In this document: one piece after another, positions 22,216 to 34,439 of the stretch
Layout: each line of letters opens with the position of its first letter
Numbering within the stretch: position 1 is the stretch's first letter
DNA from: Taenia hydatigena
Taxonomy: Eukaryota; Platyhelminthes; Cestoda; Cyclophyllidea; Taeniidae
Reading direction: 5' to 3'
NCBI GenBank assembly: GCA_036345935.2
Contig: JADWOT020000001.1
Location: 18,433,761-18,497,760 of the forward strand
DNA length: 64,000 nt
Position numbers and translations under genes: made by a program
Notes under the pieces: model-generated
Seen by the model: the letters and a program-made list of their open reading frames with translations, nothing else
Database searches by the model: none
What the model was told of the DNA's origin: nothing

Positions 22216-25060
22216 ATTCACTGCGATGTGTTTTGTTTTTCTGGTATTGCTGCTACTTCAAATCATCATGACATTAGTTTTTGCTCGACAATGCCTAAAA
22301 CGGTGTTGTAAAATCTATGGCACGCAGTTAGAAAGTACTGCGTAACACTAGGGAACTACTTTCCTAATAGTTTTTACCAACATCATTGCTGCTGCATCAA
22401 CAAAATGAGTTCCTACTCATTCTTATTTAAGGAAGGAAGAAAAGGTGGAAGAATAGACAGGCCTGATGGAATGTCGGAGCAATAAGCTTGCCTAAGGATT
22501 GGCAGAGGGATGCAAACTTCGTTGCGACTATCACACAAATTTTTAGGCTACCACTTGTCTCTTTGATGTCTCAGAGCATTTATGCCCTTTCTTTCAATCA
22601 GTCACCTGTACACTATAGCATCCAAAAATCCAAAGAGTCCCACAATCTTGCCTTTTCCCCAATATTTCACCACATCTGTGTTTAGCCACATAATTCTAGG
22701 TAATGAAACCGAGTAAAACGGAAGGGATTCGCTAACTTGTATGCCATTCCAAAAATAAGTACTTTTAGTGGTAGAGAGATAGATAAAATAGGGCTTTTCA
22801 TGCCTATCAGCAAGGAAATCAAATCGCACCTTCCGGGCTTCATGACCGCTGACGCAACGGTATGTTTACCTAAAAACTTACCTTCTCTTGCATCAGTCAA
22901 ATGGGAAAGTGTACACATCTGCGCCCGTTGACAATCATATCTCCACAAGCAGCTAATTCGTCTGCATTAGGGTTTGATTAAAAGAAAGTGGCTTGAACTC
23001 AAACCACAGGTTACAGTGTAAGCAACTGGCCGCTTTAAACTAACACAGTTATTCGCTCTAATTAATACGTGTATGCACATTGTCTTTTGCAAAGTTTCGA
23101 ACAAGATCTCCTCACGAATGTTTGGTAGCTATTCCAAAGTCGCGTAACGGATACACTGGTGGGTTACCGCCGGCCTAAGTTGTCACTATGACATTCTAAT
23201 TTGTCAGTTGCCTTAGGTCCATCAAGTTGGGTGGCTCGCTCACAACCGCTGGTGGGAAGGGTGGCATGATGGTAAGACTAAGTGCTTTCGTATGGACATT
23301 GAAAGATGATGCTGGCATCACCCTCATTAGTTAGTTCGGCGTGACCTCCTATCTCTGCAACGCACTTCTGTTGTCAACGGCGACGAGCGAAGCTGGTGTA
23401 CCATTTGCTACACGTTCATGGGACTTGAAACTGTTGATTTGTGGCGTTATTTTGATTATGCACATTAGAGGCGTTAACATGAATGGCCGAAAAACCCATG
23501 CAAAAAGACAAATGCTTGTCAACAGTCAGAAAGCTAGCAAATTAAGTATTCGAAGGTGCTAGTTAATTTCTGTGTATAGCCACCCAATTTTGACAACATC
23601 TACTTCTTCTCTCCAGCCCTTCTTTGGGCCTGCACTCCACTTGGATTTATGTAAGCGTCATACTATTCAAAATTCTTTGACACAACTGCAGGTATTTTCC
23701 TAAACTTGGCCCACCTATGCGTTCATCCACTCTGACCGGCTTCAAGTGGCACTTCTTTCACTGATCACTCAATCCCCCATCCACCTTGTGCTTATTCAAT
23801 CCTCAATGAATCCAAGACTGATGTGTGTATTCATTGGATCCACCCATCCATGAATACGTTCCTGTTCTGTGTTTCTTCATAAAACAACAGAAGTTAAGTT
23901 GGAGAATGATGACCCGTTTCTCACCGCAGTGGCCACAATCACCACTTCAGCAGTTGCCTACCTCCTTCGTGCACTTTGAACAAATAAATTTCGTCCTAAA
24001 TGCGGAGACCGGTGCTTCCTTATTGCCTCTTTATTGAAGTCAACCAAACAGTTCTCCGTTTTCTGAGGTACCATTGAATACTAGGCTGAAAAGTAAATGG
24101 ATTCCTCGCCGAAGCTTGAGCTCTTGGTTGGTCAGCCTTTTTTGGGCACTTGTAATTATTAATAACCTGTCGGACCTTGCATCACTTGATTCGCTCTCAT
24201 GATAGCACAGCTGTGTGGACCTGGAGGCCAAATCCGAGTAATTGTGTGTCATTGTCAACCTGAAATCAGGTATGCGCCTTAAATTAAGACTGGGGTGCTT
24301 CTTTGTTTTTGCATTGGTGCTTCTCTAACTCAGTAGCTATGAAGGAGCTCATGACCACCAAATGGGGTTCTACTCGAAGTGGTGAGAAGTTTGCAAGTGT
24401 TGCACATTTCCACCTCTTACTACCTGATCTACAATAAGAGAAAAAGTAGTTTGGTAGAGGTGCTTGACATATAGGTCCATATCATGCCTGCGTAGTAGAG
24501 TGCAGAACTGAATGCAACAAAGAGGGATGTGTAAGAACAGGAGGTTCGACTCCACACTGTGTATTTCACTCCAGCTTCTTTGAGGGATAAAGATCTGAGC
24601 CGAGAAGAAGGGTGGCTGCATCAGCGTATGCCTAGAGCAGTGGCAAACAGTAATGTCAACACAACAGAATCGTTGAATTCATTACCCCTGGCCTCTCTGC
24701 AATACCATTTCTGAGGTGAGAGATATTTGTCCAATCATGTGTGAAGTACATACTCCTGATTTTCATTCGTGGAAAATGTGCCTTGAGGACAGCTTGCGCT
24801 GTCACCCTTACAGAGACTAAGCCGTGCAAAGGAACGAAAATTTCTTCCCCTTACGACTGCATAAGGAGCTGATGGCTTGCGACTTCCAAACAGGGTCGAT
24901 TGCATTGCTGCTCTTCTTCGGCCTCTGTACTCACACTCTCCCATGTCAAATGGTGCTCTCGTTTCCTTTATGCTCGGTGCCATTACCCAGCCATTGACAA
25001 CTCTTTAAAAATGTAGGCATTGCCGCCTGTATGCTTCGATTTAATTTCTTGTTCGAAGCA
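22216..25060. other. Region without a supported gene
   Basis: I see only short frames with no motifs, no strong splice-linked frames and no clear repeat match. Confidence 0.4.
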
Positions 25061-25064
25061 TTGG

Positions 25065-25290
25065 CAGATAAATGTCACTACTGCTAATACGATAAAACCA
25101 AGTGTCTGACCCTGCTAAGCCGATTGACATGCGACTCGTCCAGTGCCTTGAGTGGCTCTACCTGATTTGGGTGTGACAGACACGACTTGGAATGCATGGT
25201 GCAGTAACTGTGGTGTAGGAATGCGTTCTATTAGCGCAAGTCTCCAAACTACGCGCTAGTCACAGTGCGTGGTGGCAAGGAACCGAAGTA
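25065..25290 (+). repeat. Interspersed repeat R1, copy c (partial, diverged)
   Basis: It contains GAGTGGCTCTACCTGATTTG followed by GGGTGTGACAGA, then GCAGTAACTGTGGTGTAGGAA. These match the core of R1 and the middle segment seen in copy f. Confidence 0.55.
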
Positions 25291-25959
25291 AATGACAAGC
25301 AAGTTAGCATGTACATGGACACGACTTTATCGCTAATTGTTGAGGCTGCTTTGGTTCTTACAAGCAATATCTTTTAATTCAAAAAGAACATCTTTTTAAT
25401 GAATTTGTTCTTATCCAATCCATTGCATTCAAGAAGTGTGGAGCTTCCTATTGCAATCTTTAACGCTTGACAGTATGCCAGGGAGGTAGCAGTCATTGTA
25501 ATGACGAGGCATAGTGGTTATTCAAATTAAAGCTGACTGAAGCAAGCCTTGATATCTCTTTAATATTGTCTAGTAACCAATCACGATCCTATGGTATCCT
25601 AATAACGCATTACAATTGAATTCTGGACAGTCACTTATTTGGATACAATTTTCTTGACTCTAGCTAACGGTACTTAACTCAATTACCGCCCACGAATGAA
25701 ACTTACAGTCACAATGAGTAACGCAACTACGCAGCATAATATTTAGCCCCGAGACTCTGCTGTGCTACGACTTTCGCAATTTGCCTTTTTACCCAACCGA
25801 TTTATGCTGAGGCAAGCAATGGCAGTGAGGCATCCGAATATTGTCAGTCGAGGGCCATTGTATGGAAGCTGCTACGCTCATACGTTTATGTTCCACAAAC
25901 TCGTCAACTCACATGTGTTTTTACACAGGATCCTCCATCGACCATCATTCCTTCAAGTG

Positions 25960-26035
25960 TGGCAGCCGGTAGCTAATGAGGGGAAGCTAGAAGCAGTGGC
26001 AAATACTGGTTGGATGATGGCATTGGAGTAGATAG
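25960..26035 (-). repeat. Interspersed repeat R1, copy d (3' fragment, reversed)
   Basis: The stretch GAAGCAGTGGCAAATACTGG followed by TTGGATGATGGC is the reverse complement of the R1 segment around 20130-20170 in copy a. It ends about 120 bases before the hsp70 pseudogene start. Confidence 0.6.
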
Positions 26036-26152
26036 CGCACATCACAAATAGTTTTAGCATCATCAGCTGCAGCTGATATGCAGGTTTGAAAAGATTGTGG
26101 GAATCATCATCGTCAGAATATACGCGTTAGCATTTGTGGATTCCACGAAAGC

Positions 26153-27923
26153 ATGTCAACGGGTCCATCCATTGGCATCGACCTAGGAACAACGTTCTCG
26201 TGAGTTGGTGTTGTCCAGAACGGCAGGGTTGAAATCATTGTTAACGATCAGGGCAACCGCACAACGCCGAGTTGTGTTGATTTTACAGATCAGGAATGTC
26301 TCCTCGGTGAGGCTGCGAGGAGGCAGGCAGTTATGAACCCTACCAACATGGTATTCGACGTAAAGCGTCTGATTGGATGCTATTTAAGGTAATAAATTCT
26401 GGGGGAGTACCAAAGATCGAGGTGCAGCACTGTGGCACGACAAAGCATTTCATTGCTGAGCAGATCTCATCCATGGTACTGTCAAAGATGGAGAAGACAG
26501 CAGAGGCATACCTGGGCGAGTAGGTGACAGATGCTGTCATCACATTGCCGGCGTACTTTAGTGTCAACCAGCATCAGGCCACGATCGATGCTGGAGAACT
26601 GGTAGGTTTAAATGTGCTGCGCCTCATCAATGAGCCGACTGCAGCTGCCATCGCCTATGGTATGAATAAGAGTATCACCAGGCAGCGCAATGTGCTTATC
26701 TTAGATTGGGGCGGCGGCACCTTCAACGTCTCCATCATGTCCATACAGAATGAAAAAATTGAGGTGAAGGCGGTTGGCGGCGACATACACCTGGGTGACG
26801 ACATTACTTCCCTATTGGTAGACCACTTCGTGAAGACATTCAAGAGGGACCACGAAGGAACAGACTTGACAATCAAAAAAAAGGTATCAACCGATTGAGA
26901 AAGGAGCGTGAGGAGGCAAAGAGGGTGTTGAGCTCGGCTGAGAATGCGAACATTGAAGTAGTATTGTTGTTCAATGGCATTGATTTAATTGCAAATCTCA
27001 CAAGGGCCATATTTGAGCAATTGTGCTCAGACCTCTTCAAAAGAACGATGGATGCAGTAAAGACTGCGATGAGTGATGCAATGATAAAGAAGGCTGACAT
27101 CAGCGAGATTGTGCTGGTGGGTGGATCAACGCGTATTCCAAAGGTAGAGGAGGTGTTGCGGGACTTCTTTGATGGCAAAGAGGTGAGGAGATCCATCAGT
27201 GCAGACGAGGCAGTGGCTACGGTGCGGCTATTTTGGTGGCAAATTTGACCGGTGATGTGTCAACAGTGCCAAAGGGTTTGGTTTTGCCGAAAGTGGTCCC
27301 ATTCTCTTTGGGTATTGATGAACATGGCGATATTATGGTGGCGGTGATAGAGCGTAACACGCCAATTCCAGCTAAGGCGAAGAGAACATTAATCCACCCT
27401 ATTGACAACGCACCTGATATGCTGGTTCGCGTGCATGAGGGCGAGTGTGTGAAGACGTGTGCCAACCACTTGTTGGGTGAGTTTTGGTTGACTAACCTCT
27501 CATCAGTACTGCGTGGTGAATGTGAAGTGAACGTAACCTTCAAAATTGACGAAAATGGCATCCTTCATGTGTCGGCAGTAGAAAATTCGACAGGAATGCA
27601 AAATAGTATCATGATCACCAGCTACAGGGATCGTATGTCTGAGAGGGAGATAGAGCAGAAATTTTCAAGGAGGAGGATGAGAAGGAGAAGATTAGATCGA
27701 CAGCGAAGCGTGAGTTAGTGGATTACGTCTACAGCATACGAAAAAGTTGGAGAAAGAAGAGATGAAGAAGGAGACATCGAAGGAGAATCAAGATGCAATA
27801 TTAGCGCGGTGTGAAGTGACGATCAGGTGGACGGACACCGAAGAAGAGGCCATAAAGGACAACTACGAAGAAATGCGCAAACAATCTGAGAGCATGTGCA
27901 GTCTTTTGATGAAACCGAAGTAG
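26153..27923 (+). pseudogene. HSP70 pseudogene
   Basis: The copy runs from ATG 26153 (IGIDLGTTFS, the first HSP70 signature) to TAG 27921 after MKPK. Intact hallmarks include [21 protein letters not shown], a GGGTF motif, IVLVGGSTRIPK, PFSLGI, IERNTPIP and ENGILHVSAVENSTG. Lesions: TGA at 26201 in place of the Cys of TYSCVG; a deletion with frameshift at about 26380, removing roughly 15 residues before [11 protein letters not shown] at 26521 in place of Lys; a frameshift in an A8 run at about 26875-26882; a one-base loss in EAVAYGAA at about 27220; and further frameshifts near 27662 and 27738. No introns interrupt it. The C-terminus lacks the EEVD tail of cytosolic HSP70 and is shorter than the usual 640 residues (about 590 codons here). 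Taeniid tapeworms are known for many non-canonical hsp70 copies. R1 copy d lies just upstream. Confidence 0.93.
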
Positions 27924-29530
27924 TGCGGTTCGTGAACAAGGAGGTGGGAAACGTGAACTGAGATATGTACCAAAATCGACTTGAACGGCATCCAACTGTG
28001 AGTTAATGTAATTCCTCACCTATTGTGCCTTTCTTAGCCCACAATCAACGAATTTGTGTGTACATTAAATGTACGCGTACAATATGCTTAATTCAACCTG
28101 ACCTGCAGATTTCCCTTGTCTTCTTTTGTTGCTCTCACGTGTACGTTGCAGAGCCTTTATTCACCTCTTCCACTTTGTTAGATCTCACCGACAAAGATGG
28201 GAACACGGATATGACAGATGTTTGGAGAGGCGCGTTTATTATAGAAATCGCACAATGCCTGCATGTGTAGATGGCTGAACGAAGAAGAATATAAGTGTTC
28301 CAGGGAATATGGGCAGTTGCCAATTAACCGGGGGCAACTTCAAAACAAACCCTTATTCCTCACCTCTGGATTCGTAGTACATTAGCAAACACTTAGTCTA
28401 GCTGACGTGAGGGGCTGCGGGTTTATCTAGATGGCCTGCCGTAGAGGGCCAGTTGCAGTCTGTGGAGTTACAATTGCGATTCACAATTAAATTTTTTAGC
28501 TACTGCTCATCAAAACAGACGTTTTTGAAGTGCAGACTCACTGCGGTCCCTTTAGTAGATAGTTGGAATCACGGACTAGTTATTTTTTGGTGGTGGCAAA
28601 GTCTTAAATCAGTGTCTACCATTGCAAAATAGACATACTTGAGGAGTGAGCAAGCTATTTCATTTTAACAGAGTTTTACTTGTAATGAATATGTAATTTG
28701 TAGGCAATAGTAATCAAGAAGTTTTGAGTCTTTATAAAAGTCGCCCAAGATTTCTTTGAGGCTGTATCACCTTTTTATAGGACTAGTCTCAGAAGTAACT
28801 TGGAATCGCAAGTGTAAGTAGAATACTCCGCCATGGCGCAGCATGTTGGAAAGGCGTCATTTTAACGTGGAAGCGGTAATTAGTGTTGGTGCCATTCATG
28901 GTAGCAGTAGTAGGGAGTAGAGCTGTAACTTTGCGAGGGGAAACCGAAGGGAAGAAGAAGGCAAAGTCGCGCAGGAATTGTAGGCTGTAGATCCAGCAAG
29001 GTTTCAGCGAGGTGATGGAGGAAGCAGGAAGCATTTTCGGAACAACATCTTAACAATGCTTAATCAGTGGAAAAATGAAACGCTCTTCGAACGATTAGCA
29101 GGAGCAAGGCTTCACACGTCTAGGCGCTTTAAATTGCCCCTGCTTAAGCTAAGTTTCTGTCTCAGCGCGAAACATTTTCAGTGCTTCATGATTGTAAAAT
29201 GACCTGCGATGGTGCCTAAACAGTGAACAGAGGCAGTAGAAAAAGCTAAGTAGGCACTTGGAGTTAAACGACAGCACCATGTAACAGGATGCGTCAGTAG
29301 GTGGTTAGACCATGACCCAAAATGGCTGATTATGCATCAGTGATAAAAGACGTTCCCGAACTTTTAAACTCAGGCTGACTGTGGTCAAAGGGGAACTGGT
29401 AGCAAAGTAGAGGAAAAGAGCTTCGGGCTGCACTTATTTGTTTCCTATTCCACTATTTTTGCAGTGCAGCTTATTGCGCTCAATTTTACCAAAACCAATG
29501 CGATACCCTGGAAAATGCTGATAAAAAAGA
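27924..29530. other. Region without a supported gene
   Basis: No frames with motifs or repeat matches were found; only short frames with random-looking composition. Confidence 0.4.
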
Positions 29531-29539
29531 CGCCAAATA

Positions 29540-29690
29540 CGCAGCTCTGTTTAGCTACTCGACACACGACGTGTCTAGCATGGTAAAGACTTGCATGTTT
29601 TCCACCTCATTTGGGTTGGTTGTGCAGATCCGACACATGAAAGTTGTGCACCGATCGTCGGTGTACAAGTTACGTCAGTGACGGCAACGG
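29540..29690 (+). repeat. Interspersed repeat R1, copy e (degenerate)
   Basis: CAGCTCTGTTTAGCTACTCG, then CCACCTCATTTGGGTTGGTT, follow the R1 order. It faces copy f in opposite orientation about 70 bases away. Confidence 0.45.
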
Positions 29691-29759
29691 AAATGAATAA
29701 GACAATACTTAGTAGATAGGACATTCCCATCTCAAACAGACAGGGTATTATCAATCAGA

Positions 29760-30235
29760 AGTCACTGCGCTGACGATCCTACAGCGCTTCGTTTGTGCCC
29801 TTCCGCACATCTATATGGAGCTGTCACCTCTGCTTACATCAGTCATCGCATACAAGCCTGTTCACACAGGAGTTAGCGTGGTGCTTCATTCCCTCGTACG
29901 CTAACGATTGAGAAGAAGCATGAAGCTGTGACAAATCGTGATTGGATGAAAGACTTCTAATAAGCACGACTCGTGACGATGCAGGCGTAGACTAAAGAAG
30001 CTGTGATATGGAGGCTTGTGATAATGAAAGCGTTCTCACACTACAATTACTGCACGTCATTTTTAAAGGCACCTTTGTCACACCAAATCGGATGGAGCCA
30101 CCTGAGGGTGGGTGAAAGGTAGGAGTTAGCACCGGAGGAGCTGCACGTCGATTGGCTAAATAGAGTCGCTCACATGGAATCCTTGCGTCAGCAGTCACCA
30201 CATCCAGCCGCAAATGCGTTTGAGGAGATCACACA
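29760..30235 (-). repeat. Interspersed repeat R1, copy f (near full length, reversed)
   Basis: The reverse complement starts with CAAACGCATTTGCGG and continues GGTGACTGCTGACGCAAGG, GTGGCTCCATCCGATTTGG and GGTGTGACAAAGG. It ends with GGCTTGTATGCGATGACTGA, collinear with copy a over about 450 bases. Confidence 0.7.
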
Positions 30236-31219
30236 CAATATTCCATACAATATTTAGAAAGGCATGCAATATGTAACCCAATCGTGCCTCTACTAAATAT
30301 CTTGTCAATAGTATTATTGCTCCTACCTAACTGGAGAAAAACTGGCTGATCTAGTGATGGCAAATGAAGTGAGTGCTGGAGTTCTTATCTCCAGCAGCAC
30401 CAATCACCTGACTAAGACCGCATTCCTCATGTTCGCAGCCAGCATTTGGATGTTGGTGTTAGCAGGTGGAAGTTCCTCTCCGCATTTGAGACTGCTGTCA
30501 GCCAATGTAATCACTGCAATGCTGATGGTGGGTTCCTTCCCCACCCCTTACCTTCCTATCCATAGCCCCATGCAGTTATTTCTAAACCCGTAATTGCGTT
30601 CGCCTCCATATCGGTGCCCTTTATTACATTCTATCTTCGTGCATTTCTGTATGCCTATTCGCCCTCCGATTTGTCACACAACCATGACTATTCTTGTTTT
30701 GAGGATCCAGTCATTTACTCTGCTATCCTTTCTCGATACTATTTAGCCATTATAGGGCTGCTCATTTGTTTGTTGTCGTATTTTGGTTAGCTTTGGAAGT
30801 GTTCCTTTCTGGACATAGCTTTTTACTAATTACGAAAAATCCAATCCGCCTTGAAGTCATTTACTCCTCAATGGGTCCAAAATCGATACGACATTCATCA
30901 GACCCACCAATTCAACAGTGCGTTTCTGATATAGGTCTTTCCATTAAATTCAACGATAAGATAGCCGAGCAACAGAGCTTTTTGCAACATATATACCTCT
31001 TTAATTATTTACCAACCACTTATCGCCTTCTTAGGCTTCGTAAATGATGGATTCAACCATCATCACAATGATCGGTGTAAGATGAGGCTTCATGAATGGA
31101 GTCACTGTACCCGTTCGGAGTTAGAATTCCAATGCTTGGCATAATTGTGACAATCTACTGCAGAAAATCGCTTGTAGCAGCGGTTGGTAGCTTGAATTAG
31201 GCCATACATTGACAGTAGA

Positions 31220-31720
31220 CCAGGCCAGCCCTTTTTGCGTTCTTTTTAGTATACTAATCATTTTCTCTCTCTTGGCAAGACCCATCATCTGTAAAGTTGG
31301 TGTATTAAGGCATATCCACGTAGAGCGGATCCTGTCATCCATCACGAGGACGTGAGACTAAGGAAGCAAATTGGTAGAAATGACTTTGACGTGGTCTATC
31401 TGGGTCTCATACGCTATATAGAGATGGCAGTGAAAAATATTTTTAAAATTCTGAACTACAAAGCCTTTCTTTTACGTGGGAATTATAATGCAAAGACCAT
31501 CATTAACGCGTCGTGTGTATTTAGTCCCCGCTTTAGTGCGCTTGACGCTAGGAGTCTTTAGTGCTGCCGATTCCTTAGTCAACGGCTCTCTCCTAGACTG
31601 TCTAAAGTTTGCTGAGGAACGCCAACTAGAAAATGCCAAGCTCATTTGAGCTGCCACTTGGGTTGATGCTCACTATCCCTTCCTTCCATTTCTTTCTCTT
31701 GAAATGCAGGCCATCCTTCA
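31220..31720 (+). pseudogene. Tyrosine kinase pseudogene K2 (in duplication unit A)
   Basis: The frame at 31346-31450 reads RLRKQIGRNDFDVVYLGLIR then EMAVKNIFK: a glycine-loop relic and an intact VAVK-type lysine. After a frameshift, 31575-31650 reads LVNGSLLDCLKFAEERQLEN then AKLI and TGA, matching the hinge and helices D-E of Src/Abl-type kinases (NGSLLDFLK ... LIDMA). The catalytic loop and C-lobe are absent. Compared with K3, different segments survive, so the two copies decayed independently. Confidence 0.75.
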
Positions 31721-32749
31721 CGGCAGAGCATATGGCAAGGTACACCAAAGACTAAAAGGGTAGGACACCTGGCTGCATAAGTTTCACCTTTTTGCCTTAC
31801 TCGCAACTTATTTACGTATTATTATCCTGAGAAGAGAAGCAGAATGTCAATTAATTGCTGAGATAAACCATTCTTTTTAAGTTATTCGGTGAGCACGCTT
31901 CTTACACAATCCAAATCACTTAAAGTGACTCTGACTCATCCTGGCTTGCTTAGTAATTTTGATTTTGAGGCACGTTACATGTACATATATCCATGGCAGA
32001 GCCAAGACCAATGCCTCAGGCGGACGAGAGTGAACAAGTGGTACATGGTTCCAAATCCGCCTTTTAGACCAGCTTCCACGTGGCGGTGAAGAGATGCTGG
32101 CAAAGTGGAGGAGAGAAGGAGAGCTGTCTGAGAAAGCAAAGGTGTTGGATGGAAATTTGCTATGCTCTTCGTGATTCTATTTACAGATGTTGAGGCTGTA
32201 AAGAAGACAACTGTGATTTACATAAAACCTATCATCTTTATCAGTCGCAGGTGATTCCCGTGTGGTATATCAAGCTTACGGGGTCGATTATTAGAAGTTG
32301 GCATTTCCGACTGATTCGATCTAGTAGGTGTTTGGGTGATCGAGACCGCACTACGCAGAAGAGCATGCACAAGGAGTCTCAGTGAGTCCCTAAGTGGTTG
32401 ACAGCTAGCCAGGGAAGAAAGTCCAATTGTAAGCCACTGTGACTGAGAGGTTTCAAAGGCGCGAAATGGCGTGCAATGGTACCGATCTGTAAAGTGTTTA
32501 AAAAGGTATCGTTAACTATTATCTATTTAAGTTTTAGATCATGTGTACATTCTAATCGCCTTTAGAAACTTTGTAAGCGCCCTGGCATTGCCGAACCATT
32601 TAATTATTTGTGTTTCTGTTCGGATGGGGGCCGATCCATATTTGCAAACGCATTAGCCTCCAAGCATCAAATAGTTTATTTAATAAGATAAAGTGACCTT
32701 TGCCATGATTGCCGTCGATTTTTGAAATCAACGGTCGTTGTCACTTAAA

Positions 32750-32830
32750 ATGGACAAATGCCTCGTTGCATCACATATATGTAGCATGGGTCGTTTGTTA
32801 GGCAAGTACGATCGGCCATGCTGGTTCTTG
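32750..32830 (+). repeat. Nested sub-repeat inside duplication unit A, first copy
   Basis: A short module (CATCACATATATGTAGC, then TTTGTTAGGCAAG) recurs near 33655 in the same unit and near 37010 and 38040 in unit B. Each duplication unit therefore carries it twice, about 0.9-1.0 kb apart. Confidence 0.5.
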
Positions 32831-34439
32831 CCACAGAGGCATTAATTGAAATCAACATAAGCATAAAAGATGTAATTAATTCATTGTGCTGACGAATTTT
32901 GCCTGAACCCAGCCTGCGGTGCAGCGGCTGTGCAATAGTTGCTGGGAGGCACAGCGAGATCACTTGATTTCCTGCAAATTGTGTTTCCGCTTTAATAGCA
33001 TGACCAAAAGACAAAACAAGTATGAACTTAGCTCTTCTGCGTCATAAAGAAGCCTACTATGAGCTTTACAGAGGCTCTGTAGAAAGGGTGGATAGAAAAA
33101 AAATGGAGCTGAATGGGAAGGAGTTTTACACAAAACATGTATAACGATTCACTTAAGTGCTCCTGCTAGGTAAATGAGGTAGTATGCGAATCAGGGGACA
33201 CTACTAAGCAAACTGATAGGATCCCAGCCCTCAAAGCAGGAAATTTAGTCTACGCTGTAATGTTCCTTTAAATTATAGGGCCTGAAGTATTCAATAGTCA
33301 CATGAAGGCCTCTCTCTTAGTGGGAGGAGCGGGACATCCCGATTATGTCCTCTAAGCATCCCTGTCACCGCCCATTTTACAGCCGTTTATCAATTTGTAA
33401 ATAAGCTACTACAGTCAACGCTTTAGTTTCTTAGTTACTCCATTTCGATCAAAGTGCCAAGTCAAAACCCGGTATGTGGTTAGAGGAAGCACGCTACTCT
33501 AGTGGAATGCCACAAGCGGCGGTGTTCTTCGTAGGGATTAAAACTGGATTTCCGCTTTTTTGTCAAATCCTTATGTATTTGTTTTAACTGCAATCAATTA
33601 TTAGTATTTACCTTACCGAAATCAAATGTTATATCTACATTTCACTACTTGAACTCTCACGTCACACATATGTGACACGCAAAATATACCAATTTATGAT
33701 AGCTGGCATTGATGTTGCGGCGTGGTACCACTGCCAGTGAATGCAGTTCTTAAGCTGCTGGTGGCGAGTTCTTTCTCTACCTTTTGCCTTGTTTGCCATA
33801 ACTCCACGTATTTATTTGCAAACTCATACCTTATCCATTACAACGTTGTTTCCCTTATTCCACTCCATGTTCATGCATTTCTGCATGTCTTCCTACCTTC
33901 CAATTCATCATGTATCTATGGTTCTTCTTGTACTGGGGATACAGTTATTTACCCTACGATCCATTCTTCTTATCATCTAAACTTTTTAGACAGATCACCT
34001 ACTCATTTGCGTGTTTTGATGAGCTTTAAAATAAAAGTCTTTATAGACTCAATTTTTACTGATCACTAAACTGTTAATCCACATTGAGGCCATATACTCT
34101 TTGATGGGTTCGGGATAGCTACGAACATTCATCGAACCCATTGATCCACTAATTCGTTCCCGATGAAGGTCTTTCCACAGCATGCAATTTTGGAGTGGTA
34201 GAGTAATCACTCATTTTGGTAGGATAATGGTCTCTTCAATTACTTTGCCAGCCAAATATCTCCTCCTTGAATTTTGAAAATGACAGTATAAATCCTCATT
34301 GAGATGGGCAGTACAGGATGGAGATTTGCCACCACCAAGTTCCTAAAAGAAGTCGCTAAAATTCTTGGAATTTATGATTCTAAAGTCTGGCATGAAGTTA
34401 ACATCTTACTGCGGTAAATTCCTAAAAGCGACACCCGAT

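Larger units (their letters stand above)
30430..33700 (+). repeat. Tandem duplication, unit A
   Basis: Collinear but diverged relative of 33690-38115. Matching anchors are the CATTTACTC...GATATAGGTCTTTCCA block (30860-30945 versus 34090-34180), the kinase N-lobe (31346 versus 34555), the GAGTCTCAGTGAGTCCC block (about 32370 versus 36543), the GCTTTACAGAGGCTCTG block (33062 versus 37320) and the GGGACATCCCGA block (33331 versus 37673). Unit A lacks about 1 kb of kinase 3' sequence present in unit B. Confidence 0.8.

Noticed and set aside
24535..24560. tRNA B-box-like GGTTCGACTCC
   Set aside because: The T-arm stem does not pair and no acceptor stem or A box can be placed.
30354..30593. 79-codon frame at the left edge of duplication unit A
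   Set aside because: The corresponding part of unit B is not open in the same frame and there is no motif, so it is probably chance.
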